From Antedon mediterranea (taxonomy: Eukaryota > Echinodermata > Crinoidea > Comatulida > Antedonidae), in contig NC_092670.1 of the NCBI RefSeq assembly GCF_964355755.1, forward strand, positions 10,599,201 to 10,663,200: a DNA stretch of 64,000 bases. The letters are read 5' to 3'. Positions 11,187 to 22,232 of this stretch are shown piece after piece. The translations under genes and the position numbers were made by a program. The notes under the pieces were generated by a model. The model made no database searches. It saw nothing but the letters and a program-made list of their open reading frames with translations, and was not told the origin of the DNA. Every line of letters starts with the position of its first letter. Positions within the stretch are counted from its first letter, which is position 1.

Positions 11187-14100
11187 TTAAACTAAACTAC
11201 TAACAATGTTACGAAACTTACGGAAATTATTACTAAAAATATCTAACTCAGGGTTTCTTAAAGTAAAAGAATTGTAAGTTTGACTTAATCTACTAATAAA
11301 ACCATTTTTTAAAACATTTACTCTACTAAAAGGAATATGAAAAGTAGTATTTCTTCTAAGACGACGACTAGGGACTCTAAGATAAAAATTGCTAACTAAG
11401 TTACAGTCAAATAAAGAATTAATACATTTATACAAAAAAACAAGATCAAAAAAGGTTCTACGAGACTCAGAAGATCGGACATGGAAATGAAAGTCAGGAT
11501 TCTGGTTGTGGCTGATGTAGCGTAAAAAACGGTTATGCAGACGCTGAATGCGCGTAGACTGAGTTTCCGAAATAGAATTAAAAATAACAGAACAGAAGTT
11601 GAGAATGGGATGGATAATTGAATAATAAAGGTGGATTTTGGTTTGCCTGTCAAAATGTTTACAATTACGCCACATCAGCCCAAGCAGTCTATTGCACTTG
11701 CCAACAAGATAATCAATATGAAAGGAAAAACAAAGGGAACTATCAATAAAAACACCAAGATCTTTTTGCGATTGCACCCTATTAATGGGATTGTCATTAA
11801 TTAAATAATTATAAAATAAAATGTTCTTTTTCAAAGTAATAGTTAAAATATTGCACTTTACTGGATTGAGGGACATTCCCCATAAAGCAGCCCAATAACA
11901 AAGCTTGTCCAAATCCACCTGAAGCCTGTCAGCATCCTCAACACTACCAATAATTCTGTATAGCTTAACATCATCAGCAAACATAAGACATCTGGAGTGG
12001 GTGAAGAGTTTTGGGATATCATTGACAAAAAGATTGAAAAGGAGAGGACCAAGAATCGATCCCTGAGGGACACCGGACTGAATAGGAAGCCATTCAGAGG
12101 ATATACCCTCAATGACCACTCTCTGGAACCTACCATTAAGATAACTACGAAACCAGGAGATAAAATCATTATGAAAACCAAAACGTTGTAATTTTAATAA
12201 GAGTAAATTATGAGGAACAAGATCAAACGCCTTAGAAAAGTCAGTGTAAATAATATCACATTGCTTCCTGTCATCAATGGCTTCGTAAACTGTGGTCAAC
12301 AGGGTGGCAAGGTTTGTTTCACATGACCTACCAGTTACAAAGCCATGCTGACAGGAAGCAATGGCAGGAGAAACATGAGTCGAAATATGGTTAAAAACAA
12401 TTTTTTCAAACAATTTAGAAATGGTAGGCAACAGAGAGATAGGTCTATAGTTAGAAATCAATTTCTTGGTCCCCCCCTTATGAATAGGAACAATATTGGA
12501 ACGTTTCCAAACGGAAGGAAATTTACCGGTTTGAAGAGATTTATTAAAGAGGAAAGAAATGGGAATAGAAAGAGGACGAGAACAAACTTTAAGAACATGG
12601 TTACTGAGATTATCACATCCAGATGCCTTATGAGTCTGAATGGATGACAGTAACGAGTTAACAATTTCAGATTGAATTATTGGAGCATTGAGAATGCCGA
12701 CAGAAGCCTCAGGCAGACGTTGGTGTTCATCAGTCACAGAAGGTCCAGATCTAAAAACTGAATGAAAATAACTGTTAAATAAAGCAGCCTTATCATTAGT
12801 TGTCTCCGCGACCTTGTGCCCATGCGACATAACCGACGGATAAGAAGACGATTTAGTTTTGGTCTTTATCCACGACCAGAAGCGTTTGGGATTTGCCTTA
12901 AGATTCCCAGAGAGTGATTGCATATAACTTTTATATTTAAGTTTCATAAGGACTTTAAATTCTTTTCTGGCAACGGAAAAAGCATGTTTTGATTCATGTG
13001 TATTAAGTCGTTTAGAAATACGAAAACATTTCTCTTTGTTTTTAAGAGCGACTCTAACTTCATTATCAAACCATGGCGGCATTTTTCTTTTAGGTCTAAC
13101 AATAGGCACAAGATCACGGAGAGCAGCATCAACTAAATCATAAAAAAGAGAAACACTATCGTTAATATCATTGCACATATGGATTAAATCAAAAGGTATA
13201 ACATTAAAAGCATTCAAAAGATCATCATTATTTACAGCCTTGAAACAATATAGTTGTCTTGAATCCCTAGAAAAGTGTTTTTGAATAGAAATTTTAAGAA
13301 CAAATGAAATTGAAGAATGATCAGATTCAAAAATATTCTGACCAGCAGAAATATCCGAGATTAAATCAATTGAATTATTACACAAAATTAAATCTAAAAC
13401 ATTATTATTGCACGTTGGATTGACATTGCACTGAAACAAATTATGTCCATTAATAAAACAGTCAATAAAAAGTTCACCCAATGAGTTAGCAGGTGCAGTT
13501 CCATATCCATCATTGGTCCACGTGATTTCAGAAAGATTCAGATCTCCGATAAGAACAATATGATGCCTTGAATACATGGCTGATGCATCTTCAACTGATT
13601 GCGCTAGTTGCAACATGACATCTCTTCCGCTGTTGGGTGGCCTGTAAATAACAGCAACCAGCACTCGTTTTGTCTTGCTTAGCTTAATTTCAACCCAGAG
13701 GATTTCAATATTTGGTTTCTCAAGGTGCTCCAGACGTCGAGACTTATACTGATTAGAAGCTAGGAAAAGAACACCACCACCTCTTCTGCCATCGTTCCTG
13801 TCCCTTCTATGAATTGTAAAACCATCACAGTAAAGTTCGGAGTCAAGAACCGTTGAATTTAGCCAAGTCTCGGTAAATGCAACAAAGTCGAAGGTATTAT
13901 TAATGAGGTGCACATTTAGTTCAGAATGATATGTGTCCATCTTGTTTTTAAGGCTTCTTATATTTTGGTAATAAAATGTTGGATTATTACTGTTATTACT
14001 TGTGTTTGTGTTATCTCTAGCCCTGTCCTTGTTTTCCTCTGCGGGGCCTGGATTTTGTTCAATATCACCGCATAAGGAAAGTTCCGGCTGAAAACTTGAT

Positions 14101-14501
14101 GAACAATAATAACTTGAATAGTAAGGAACCCTAGCTCCACTGTATTTAATAGCATGTTTTCGTTTACCTTTAGGCTTTGTTAGATAGGCAAATGCTAAAA
14201 TAGACCACCTAGGCCTAGTAAACAAGGTACTGAACTGAGCCCATTGCCTTAGTCGATCCAGGGCTACAGTGCACTCCACACCATGCGAGCACTCGCAACA
14301 TAATGCAGAAGTTGAGCCTAGCAAATGGTCCAAATTTGCGTCCAAAGTATAACATATTTGTATAGAGGTATTGCACTGAAAACTAAACTGTGGGTTGCAG
14401 GTCCTACTTAAATTCGATAGACAAGGTTTAATAACACCAATAGTTGATGCAAAACACAAAAAGAGACAAATAGCAGTAAAGCTACGTTGAGCAGCCATCA
14501 T
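11187..14501 (-). CDS. LINE ORF2-like protein: signal-like N-terminus, 2A-like motif, APE endonuclease, reverse transcriptase
   Basis: 1104 residues. Residues 1-29 are hydrophobic and signal-like, and 30-80 are cysteine-rich. A 2A-like motif SLCGDIEQNPGP lies at 142-153. The APE endonuclease covers about 175-400, with FYYQNIRSLKN, TETWLN, the GDLN motif near 319-322 and SDHSSISF near 393-400. The reverse transcriptase covers about 650-900, with NYRPISLLP, YTDFSKAFD (750-760), GVPQGSILGPLLF and FADD (841-844). All catalytic motifs are present and there is no internal stop, so the copy may be young. The ATG ATG start at 14496..14501 gives the full signal-like segment. Confidence 0.92.
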   Translation of the reverse strand: MMAAQRSFTAICLFLCFASTIGVIKPCLSNLSRTCNPQFSFQCNTSIQICYTLDANLDHLLGSTSALCCECSHGVECTVALDRLRQWAQFSTLFTRPRWSILAFAYLTKPKGKRKHAIKYSGARVPYYSSYYCSSSFQPELSLCGDIEQNPGPAEENKDRARDNTNTSNNSNNPTFYYQNIRSLKNKMDTYHSELNVHLINNTFDFVAFTETWLNSTVLDSELYCDGFTIHRRDRNDGRRGGGVLFLASNQYKSRRLEHLEKPNIEILWVEIKLSKTKRVLVAVIYRPPNSGRDVMLQLAQSVEDASAMYSRHHIVLIGDLNLSEITWTNDGYGTAPANSLGELFIDCFINGHNLFQCNVNPTCNNNVLDLILCNNSIDLISDISAGQNIFESDHSSISFVLKISIQKHFSRDSRQLYCFKAVNNDDLLNAFNVIPFDLIHMCNDINDSVSLFYDLVDAALRDLVPIVRPKRKMPPWFDNEVRVALKNKEKCFRISKRLNTHESKHAFSVARKEFKVLMKLKYKSYMQSLSGNLKANPKRFWSWIKTKTKSSSYPSVMSHGHKVAETTNDKAALFNSYFHSVFRSGPSVTDEHQRLPEASVGILNAPIIQSEIVNSLLSSIQTHKASGCDNLSNHVLKVCSRPLSIPISFLFNKSLQTGKFPSVWKRSNIVPIHKGGTKKLISNYRPISLLPTISKLFEKIVFNHISTHVSPAIASCQHGFVTGRSCETNLATLLTTVYEAIDDRKQCDIIYTDFSKAFDLVPHNLLLLKLQRFGFHNDFISWFRSYLNGRFQRVVIEGISSEWLPIQSGVPQGSILGPLLFNLFVNDIPKLFTHSRCLMFADDVKLYRIIGSVEDADRLQVDLDKLCYWAALWGMSLNPVKCNILTITLKKNILFYNYLINDNPINRVQSQKDLGVFIDSSLCFSFHIDYLVGKCNRLLGLMWRNCKHFDRQTKIHLYYSIIHPILNFCSVIFNSISETQSTRIQRLHNRFLRYISHNQNPDFHFHVRSSESRRTFFDLVFLYKCINSLFDCNLVSNFYLRVPSRRLRRNTTFHIPFSRVNVLKNGFISRLSQTYNSFTLRNPELDIFSNNFRKFRNIVSSLV
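14043..14081 (-). other. 2A-like ribosome-skipping motif in the LINE ORF
   Basis: It encodes LSLCGDIEQNPGP at residues 141-153, matching the consensus D-x-E-x-N-P-G-P. By family knowledge the peptide bond between G152 and P153 would be skipped, separating the N-terminal Cys-rich peptide from the endonuclease/RT polyprotein. 2A motifs at this position are known from APE-type LINEs of invertebrates, including sea urchin. Confidence 0.88.
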
Positions 14502-14734
14502 TCATTACAGCACTTTAATATATTTGGACATTATGTACTAATTTCATTCAAAAAGGCATTTAAATTAGCTTTAGATCGTTTTTAGGATTTTGATTAATTA
14601 ATGGGGACATCCCTACAAGACGTGGAATTGTTGGAAAAACCATAATTAGCTTAGATAAGTTCCAATTGTCTGTCGAAGTTTTGCCTTTCAGCCAAGCTAG
14701 TACTACTAGGCTACTAGGGTAGCCTAGGCCATGC

Positions 14735-15064
14735 TAGTATTAGGCTAGGCCTAGCCTAGGCGTTTTAGCCTTGCTAGGCCTAGGATTGTTTGGTCGTTTG
14801 TTGACATAATTAACACAAAAGTAGGTGTGTTTACGAAATCCATATAAATATAACATTTAATATAAAATTATTAAAAACCAAATGTTACTGTTTTTAATCA
14901 ATGTGTGTGAATGAAATGTAGTAAGCTTTGGTTAGGGCTACCTTTTATTTGATTCAAATAACTAGAATTTATTTAGATGTTATATAAAACAAATAATGAA
15001 TGTTTTGTATTCGTGTAATGGTACAAATAATGGCACTTGGTGAATGATGAAAGGTTATATCAAC
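14735..15064. repeat. Dispersed repeat, matching 42466..42766
   Basis: The two copies share the order GCCTAGGCGTTTTAGCC, then TTTGGTCGTTTGTTGACATA, then ATTTAGATGT, then GTAATGGTACAAATAATGGC. The second copy stops after the left arm of the hairpin described at 14989. Confidence 0.7.
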
Positions 15065-15150
15065 TCGGCGTTGCCTCGTTGATATAACCTTTCATCATTC
15101 ACCTCGTGCCATTATTTGTACCATTACACTCATAAACATTCATTATTTGT
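14989..15150. repeat. Long hairpin (fold-back), arms about 75 bases
   Basis: The left arm 14989..15064 and right arm 15078..15150 are near-perfect reverse complements around a 13-base loop. The core GGTTATATCAAC pairs with GTTGATATAACC. It looks like the end of a fold-back element or a MITE. No ORF. Confidence 0.85.
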
Positions 15151-17460
15151 ATAATATTTTATGGTGATGCTATTATATGACATCAAATGTAAACATTAAA
15201 GTAGTATTGTTCTTTATCGAATTACCGCTTTCAATCTTTATTACATTATATAGTATTATATGGTGACGCTATTAAATAACATGAATTTAAACATATTGTA
15301 ACGTTTTTCCTCCGCCTGTCTCTACTGTGTACTACGTACATTTCTCGGGTCCCTTTCTAGCCTGGTAGCAATCTCATTCGTTAGGCCTAGAGCCTGGCTA
15401 GCCTAGTTATTCATTATAGAATTAAAAGGTGATATACTCGGCTTATTGGAAGGAGTATGCTCTTTCTAATAAACGGACCACCGGAAGAGTCCCACACCCT
15501 AGTTTATTTTATGGACAGATAGGAAGTTTAATCTCGCTTGGCTAGCCTATCAGGTTCCCAGGTTCTCTCATTCCGTCTAGGTCTAACACTCACTAAGTAA
15601 TTATTGCTAGATAAATAAGGACTATGTGATTATGACAGGTAGCGTTAGGTTCGACGACAGTGATATTCCGTCGGCTTCACATACAATGTAAATAGATAGA
15701 TAAATGAGGAAAGTTAGTAGATTATATTCTCATGAGCCTTTATGACTCTTTTATTTATAAACTTGCCAACTACAGTATTGATTAACAAAGATACAAGAAC
15801 AACGGGATGGATGGTCTCGCTCACTCAAAATCAAAACGAAGAGTGGTAGAGGTTTCTGGCTTTATTTGGCTTGCTACATTATAACAATAGGTAGAAAATA
15901 AATGATTTGGGCTGTACCAATTTCCGTTACATTATAAAGGAGTATTGTCCTATACCGAATTACTCTTACAATCTCTTATAGAGGACTGTTTATACAATAC
16001 AGAACAACAGTTATTTAAACATCTACGACGATTCTGCAGAACACCAAATATTGTACGTAACTATGACAGAAGTACACTGAATGAAATCACTACAAAATGT
16101 GGCTGGACATCTCTCAAGCAACAATATCTAACACTGCTTTCAAGTCAAGAATCATAATGGTGTATCACAATTTTCAAGATGCATAATTGCCGTGAATGGT
16201 AAATTATTAACTTATATACTACTTTTCAATTGGTATGCACTTTTATTATCCTAGCAATTATACCTGTCTCAGTACAATTCCAACTAATTTGATATGTCTC
16301 ATAACCCGGAGGCCAGTATCTCCCTGTATTCACCAACCTCCAACCCTCTTCAATCACATCCCTCACTTAGGGTTAAACAAAATAATAAATCCTTCCCAGT
16401 ACAATTTTTAATTTGGGAAAAAAACAACTTAAGCTTCATAATGAGAGGCCAAGAGGATGATGCACAACTATGATAGGCCTATGGTTTAGATACTTTGCAA
16501 ACTGTGTAAATGAATAGGTGTCGTATTGGCTAATGATTAAAATATCAATACAGCTACATATGATACAGCTGAAATACCTCTGCCCAAGGCTTCTTTCTCC
16601 TCTCCCTATCCCAGCCACAATCAACAAACCCTAACTCCTAGAACAGTTCAATCCCAATCATGTTGTGCTTCATTAGCCCCAAAACGCCAGTATCTCCGCC
16701 CCACTAGGTTTGAGACGTTTCTAGTATAAATTATATTGAGCCATACAGTATATCACTCCCAACCCATAACCCCTCAGTGGCAGTTTTTTAAAAATATAGT
16801 TTAAAACATTTCCAGTAGAGTTTCAGCCATGTTGATAGGCCTACGACCCACCCCAAACTCCCAACTTCTTTCCAGAAATACTTAAAATTCAATTCAAATT
16901 GATAGCCTACTACCCTTAGCCCAAGCAAAAATCCCCACCATTCCTTTTACCGCAACTCCCCCCTCCCCCTTCTGACTTTGGGAATTTTTTAAATGTAGTT
17001 TAAAACCTTCACAGTATAATTGCAGTCATTTTGATACCCATATGTATGGTTACGTGCAGAAACAGAAATTTGTATAACGAACAGAAAAACACAATAGTGG
17101 AAAAAAGGTTGGGAATTTTGACCCATAACTTGTATTCAAGATGGCGGATGATGTTCAAATATAGTTTAGAACCTTTCCTGTACCATTATGGTCATTTTGA
17201 TACCCCATATGTGTACAGTAACAAAACAAAGTACAAGCAGATTCATAAGTTAAATTCATACAAAAAGAATTGATCAAAGTTTTGTTTTTTTGCTGAAAGT
17301 GATTTTTTGACGTTAATAAATTCAAAGTTGAATTTTGTAGTAGTTTATTTGCTTTTTAATGTTTAATACTTTCACTTTACCTTGGAAAATACATTAGCAT
17401 TCATCTTGTGTTTCTTTATGTCACTAATTTCCTTGATCATAACCAATATAATAAGATATA
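15151..17460. other. Intergenic region with degenerate repeats
   Basis: 15151..15330 resembles 60420..60640 (TATGGTGATGCTATTA repeats with a period near 95 bases). From about 16300 to 17220 a degenerate tandem repeat carries the recurring words ATAGTTTA.AACC, then AGTAT, then TCATTTTGATACCC. A 70-codon ORF at 15945..16157 has no recognisable domain. No gene is supported. Confidence 0.4.
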
Positions 17461-17985
17461 TAATATACATTCATTGTAAGTTTTTATTTAATTTTTAATC
17501 ATTTCAAAATAAGATTCAATTTAAAAACTTCAGCAAATATCCATTGAAAATACTCCTAAAATTAGATTAAAAATTACTAATTATTATTAATTAAAATATA
17601 GGAAATACTGATTTATGATTAGATATCAATTTGATTTTATTAATTAAAAACAATAATAATAATGTTACTATTGTATTAGCATAGTTTTAAATAATACAAT
17701 TAATATTGTTTTTACAGAATGACTTATTATGATTATTTGGTATAATATTTAAAAATGATTAATAATAAAACATTAATTGTTACTATTATATAATTTAAAA
17801 TACAAAATGAAAAATTCCATTTAATAAATTTTAAACAAATCACAGTTGATATGCCAATATATTTGATTAATATGTTATAACATTTGGATTATTATAATAA
17901 AATAATTATTCAATGATAAAGCAAAATGATAATTTAAAAGAAACAAAGAAGAATCTAAATTATTAAATAATTACAGATTCTGATT

Positions 17986-18112
17986 TCAACCATCATCACT
18001 GTTGTCTTAAAAGATCAAAATAGTGATCTCAGTTGATGCCATTGTAATGAGCTGTACCTGGTGTCAGACAAGCCCATTCAGGTATGAATCATGAACATTC
18101 TCTTATGGGGCT
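17986..18112 (-). pseudogene. Truncated duplicate of FReD terminal exon (outer copy)
   Basis: On the minus strand the sequence encodes the 3' part of exon 4 from the LNGL.LTPGT region to the MMV motif, but with a frameshift before the end and no upstream half or splice acceptor. It is followed directly by a second copy. Confidence 0.75.
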
Positions 18113-18233
18113 CTTTTAACCATCATCACTGTTGTCTTAAAAGATCAAAATAGCGATCCCAGTTGATGCCATTGTAATCAGCTGTACCTGGTGTAAGACA
18201 AAGCCCATTCAGGTCTGAATCATGAACATTCTC
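18113..18233 (-). pseudogene. Truncated duplicate of FReD terminal exon (inner copy)
   Basis: Similar to the copy at 17986. It reads LNGLCLTPGTADYNGINWDRYFD, then shifts frame so that the conserved MMVKRAP and stop lie in another frame. It abuts the intact exon of gene B. The spacer ATGAACATTCTCTTATGG separates the units. Confidence 0.75.
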
Positions 18234-18499
18234 TTATGGGGCTCTTTTAACCATCATCACTGTCTTCTTGAGACTGTGGTACCTTCTATGGAAATTCCAC
18301 CAGCTGGTGCCTGTCAAACCCTCTGTACCTGGTGTAAGGTAAAGCCCATTCAGGTTTGAATGATGACAGTTATTGTACCACCAAGCACCTTTGTTATACT
18401 CAGCACAGTTAGTACCGATCCCGCTACCGCTTCTCTTATCATTGTCTCTATCATACGTTGAAAATTGTTGACCATTGTGGCGTGATGTCAAAGAATCAC
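18234..18499 (-). CDS. Gene B terminal fibrinogen exon
   Basis: 266 bases. It reads NGQQFSTYDRDND, a longer Gly/Ser-containing loop, then NCAEYNKGAWWYNNC, LNGLYLTPGT and MMVKRAP with a stop. Splicing to 21172..21433 restores frame exactly (528 bases, 176 codons with stop). Confidence 0.9.
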
Positions 18500-21400
18500 C
18501 TAAACAAACAAAATTTTAAATTAATTTTTAAATATTTGTTTTTCTTTCTGTTACAAATAAAATAAAAGATATTTGATATAAAAGGGAAAATAAAACACAA
18601 ATTTATAAATAGTTTTAATTTGTTTTTAATTTTTTGTTATTAACTATTCTTATATATCATATATTCTTTATTTTATTTTTGTTTTGTCAGAGTTATTATA
18701 CTTCAAAAGCAATGCATTTTAATAATGAAGAAAGCCAAAGTTATATGATAAGTAACAAGGCCAACAGCCATTAAGTCGCGTGCTACAATGCATAGTGATA
18801 CCGGACAGACAGACCGACAGACAGACCGACAGACAGACAGACCGACCGACCGACATAGTGAACTATACTGACCGAAATTACTGAACAACATTAAAAATGT
18901 TGAAATGTTTAAAAACATTTATATTTTTTTAATTTACACGTGCGTAGCCTGTCACTTTCGACGTGCTCGTATAACGTAATTTCGAGTTGAAAAGTAAGTC
19001 AAGAAAACAGAAATCGGGCAAAAAGAATGCGCAATAACATTTAACGCGCAGTGCGCGCGCAAAAATATGCGCACTCATGGCAATTTTGTAAACGCTTAAA
19101 ATTGCCTGAAATGTACTCTTATTTCATCGAAAATAAATTTTGAAAATTTTAAGCGCGCGTACGCATGCGTTACATGCGCTACGCACGTAATTGTATTGCC
19201 ATATGATGATTTATGCCCTGAAATTTATGAGTACCAAATTTTATTTAATTGTGATTCATGGTTGTTAAGATATGATTACAAACGTGATTTCGTTAAATCG
19301 TGCGTAGATCGCGTAATTTTTATTGCGCACCGTGAAAACATAACCACATCGATTCCTGGCCATAAGGAATATTCTGTGAAAAATTGACTTAGCTAGATTA
19401 AACTGATATCAAGATAAGGTCAGAAAGCGATAAAACGCATAGTGATACCGGACCGACAGACAGACCAACCGACCGACATAACTATAGAGTCGCTTCCACG
19501 CGACTAAAAAGTGAGATTAATAAAGTACTACTCTTCCCTTATTCGTTGTAGTATTGAGCTGGGATTTGGCATGAATATACAAAGCCATAGAGCCGGATTT
19601 TGAATATCATTGGCTCCTTGTTTAGGGACCACTGACTAATCCTATTGAATTAGAACAGGTAATGAATGCGTTCAACGTTGCAACATTTAGTAAGGAATTT
19701 AATCGTTATTTTTATCCATAGGTTTTTTTTTAAATAACAAAAAATATAATATAATGTACCACACAGTTATATATTTTCGACTAGTTAGCCGTTATTGAAG
19801 AGATAATAGTGAGTTTTGACAAAAAGTCTTGCCGCGTTGATCGGTGGGCTAGGCCAGGCCGAGCTAATCGTAGTCGCTAATTTATTGTTGATTTTCTCAA
19901 AATGAAGATTTTCTGAGCTATAAATAGTGACTCGTATGTTTTCATTAATGTGTTATTTTTTTTTTTACTATTTATACAAATTTATATATTATTTTTATCA
20001 ATTATTGCAAAATCTTACTTTTCAGCCTTTTGGCTGCCGTTGTATTATTGATTTCTTTTTTATGAATAAATATACATGAAGTGATTTAATAAACCAATTT
20101 TAATAAACAACGCCTCATTTTAAAGCTTATTAAACATAGTTTATAAATATAAAACATCTTAAAATGTGTTTACACTACGCCGATTTTGTGATGCCATGCC
20201 TCAATTCTGTAGTTACTGGTAGTAATTATATTTTGTTCACTCTACGAACCTGTTTGTGCAATTTTTTAGAATGCTTGTTTGGATATTAATCATACACATA
20301 CTGTTGCAGCACTGACTGTCTCATAAATGCCTACTACATTAAAACAAACTAAAATCAGTAAATGTAGTAACTGCAGTAAATGCAGTTTAATAATTTTAAC
20401 ATGATCAATTGATAAGATAAGTTGTTGTACTGTGAGTGCATTTGCACATTTAAATATAGTTAGATTCGTTTCAGGCCTGTAAGAAGGAATTGCGAAGTGG
20501 GAGGGCCATACAAAAAATGTACTTCATAGACAGTTTACAGAGTACTTTGCATTCAAGGTGATCACCTTTGGGCTTTACATTATATTTTAGACGCGACATC
20601 AATTGATAATCAAAAATTATCGAATGATTATTATTTGTTGTTTAAACTTTTAAATGTTGTGGTCTAGGCCTAATTATGACATAACTAGTGAAATTATGGG
20701 GCTATTTCACAAAGGCGTAGAATTATATTTTCATGAGGTTCACGTCAATATCATTATTAGAATTGTTTTGTTCTACTTTTCAGATGTTTAGAAGCTTTTC
20801 TTTTAATGTTTGTCTAATTTCTTTAAGCTAAATTTGATGGAAAGACAGCCTCAAATTATGCTAGAACGCTGCTGTGTCTTGTGACTTTAGCCCTGACTTT
20901 AGACCCTGACGCCACCGCTGCTTAGGTACAGTACATGTCTCAAGTTCTTTCCCAGTAGTCAATTTCCTTATCATTTAGCTGTGTTTAATCAGTCATAATT
21001 CTAACATTATTTTTATTATCCTTTAAATGTGATAAATGCAAATCAAACCCTATATGTGTCCATAGATTATTTTCACTGCAAAGTACTAAGTGTGTATAAG
21101 GCCTTAAAAAAGGTTAATTCTTAGTATACTTAATGTGTTTTTAAATGTAAATATAGATTGAATATACTAACCTGCAGTTCCATTGTATCCACTGATTGTC
21201 AAAGTATAGTTAGAGTCCTCAGTACCAACACGAAAGTGAGAATATTTTGCGATCTTCATTTCATCCAAGTGGTCAGTCATCTCTATTAGAAGCTCAAAAC
21301 TGCCATCAAATGTTATACGGTTGATCTGTTCATTACCAAGCCAGAACTCTGAGTTCACATTTCCAAAACCCTCTTTGTATTCTGCCCAACTACGGTAGAA

Positions 21401-22208
21401 ATCGACCAATCCATCTTCTCTTCTTTGTAATACCTGGTAATGACCATAGATAGTACTTAATGAATAAGATAGTATTGTACTTCACTTAATAAGATGTAGA
21501 GGTATAAACGGCAGGTTAGTGATCTGGTCGGTTGTAGGTTCGAGTCCAACCCAAGAATTACTTGTCAAAGTATTCTCAATGTAAAAGTAAAGTACAAATT
21601 ATGTCATAGTAGGGCAAAACATCTGACCAATTACTTAACACCCTGACGCAAGGCTCCACAGTAGTTACAAACAATTTTTAAATTAAAAAATAAGATATGA
21701 TCATGATGCATGACAAATTTGTAATTATGCATGTGTTTGTGCACAATGCATGTTTCTAAGATCACTTTGAAATGCAGGACCATCGCGCACAATGCGAGAA
21801 GGTTGTTTACGATGGAATAAATGAATAAAGATAAAACAATAATGACAAAACGTGAAATGATGAAAATACGAAAAAAGTATCTTATTGTAAGAACTTGACC
21901 AATAATAAACAAGATGTATTTAGTTTATTGTAATTTAAAATTTGATATACTTATTTTGTTTACAGTTAGGTGTTAGCTCGTAGTGTTTAACTGCGAATAG
22001 TAAGCTGCAGCCTCTGTATTACATTACTGTACCCTCTCTAATAATATCTAAATTATTGTTTTTATACTTACCGTCCAACTGCCATCATCCTTCATGTCAC
22101 AGTAGACAGTAATCTCTCGTCCTCCATCTCCTGGCTGTATCACATATTGACCACTCACAGCAGAAGGATCATTTCGTAAAATGTCACCACAGTCCCTCAT
22201 ACAACACT
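18234..22208 (-). CDS. FReD gene B: fibrinogen C-terminal domain (3 exons, 5' end not found)
   Basis: Exons are 22072..22206 (or 22208), 21172..21433 and 18234..18499, with GT/AG borders and phases 0 and 1. They encode an uninterrupted fibrinogen domain of about 220 residues. No signal peptide or apple exon is recognisable upstream. A fold-back element begins about 25 bases upstream of the first acceptor, inside what should be the branch-point region. The gene may use a divergent 5' exon further right, or may have lost its secretion signal. Its terminal loop (KRSGSGIGTNCAE) is longer than in genes A and C. Confidence 0.68.
18700..19510. repeat. GC-word-rich dispersed repeat with tetranucleotide array
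   Basis: It contains a GACA/GACC array at 18808..18854, a shorter one at 19450..19478, and a middle rich in GCGCACG/ACGCATGCG words. The middle (TGCGTAGCCTGTCACTTT, ATCGGGCAAAAAGA, ACGCGCAGTGCGCG) recurs at 33430..33720, with weaker pieces at 44025..44150, 48650..48675 and 54545..54840. Confidence 0.65.
19511..21171. other. Gene B intron between central and terminal exons (right part)
   Basis: No coding signal. 20850..21165 matches intron sequence next to the other central exons (near 42130..42450 and 56270..56500), so it belongs to the duplicated FReD unit. Confidence 0.5.
21172..21433 (-). CDS. Gene B central fibrinogen exon
   Basis: It opens VLQRREDGLVDFYRSW and ends ISGYNGTA, with the same 262-base length and phase as in genes A and C. 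The donor is GTTAGT. Confidence 0.9.
21505..21556 (+). repeat. tRNA-like fragment with box B
   Basis: GGTTCGAGTCC at 21538..21548 is a perfect pol III box B, preceded by a weak box A-like GCAGGTTAGTGATC at 21511. It is too short for a tRNA and is probably a SINE head fragment inside a gene B intron. Confidence 0.4.
22072..22208 (-). CDS. Gene B first recognisable fibrinogen exon
   Basis: It reads CCMRDCGDILR, NDPSAVSGQYVIQPGDGG, ITVYCDMK and SWT before a GTAAGT donor. The acceptor is GTTAGAG, with the same two-way ambiguity as gene A. Confidence 0.88.
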
Positions 22209-22232
22209 CTAACATTACAATTTGTAAAGATT

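Larger units (their letters stand above)
11088..14560 (-). mobile_element. APE-type LINE (CR1/L2-like group), apparently full coding length
   Basis: One uninterrupted ORF (11187..14501) with endonuclease and reverse transcriptase is followed on the minus strand by a short 3' UTR and an (AATA)n tail at 11088..11107, the simple-repeat tail expected of CR1/L2-type LINEs. The 5' limit near 14560 is a guess. No target-site duplication could be assigned. Confidence 0.85.

Noticed and set aside
11396-12664. Several 64-107 codon ORFs on both strands within the LINE
   Set aside because: All are shadows of the 1104-codon LINE frame.
15945-16157. 70-codon ORF considered as a LINE or gene fragment
   Set aside because: No motif recognised and no splice context; kept only as a remark in the regional note.
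21505-21556. Functional tRNA gene
   Set aside because: Only box B is good; there is no acceptor stem or anticodon arm of proper length.
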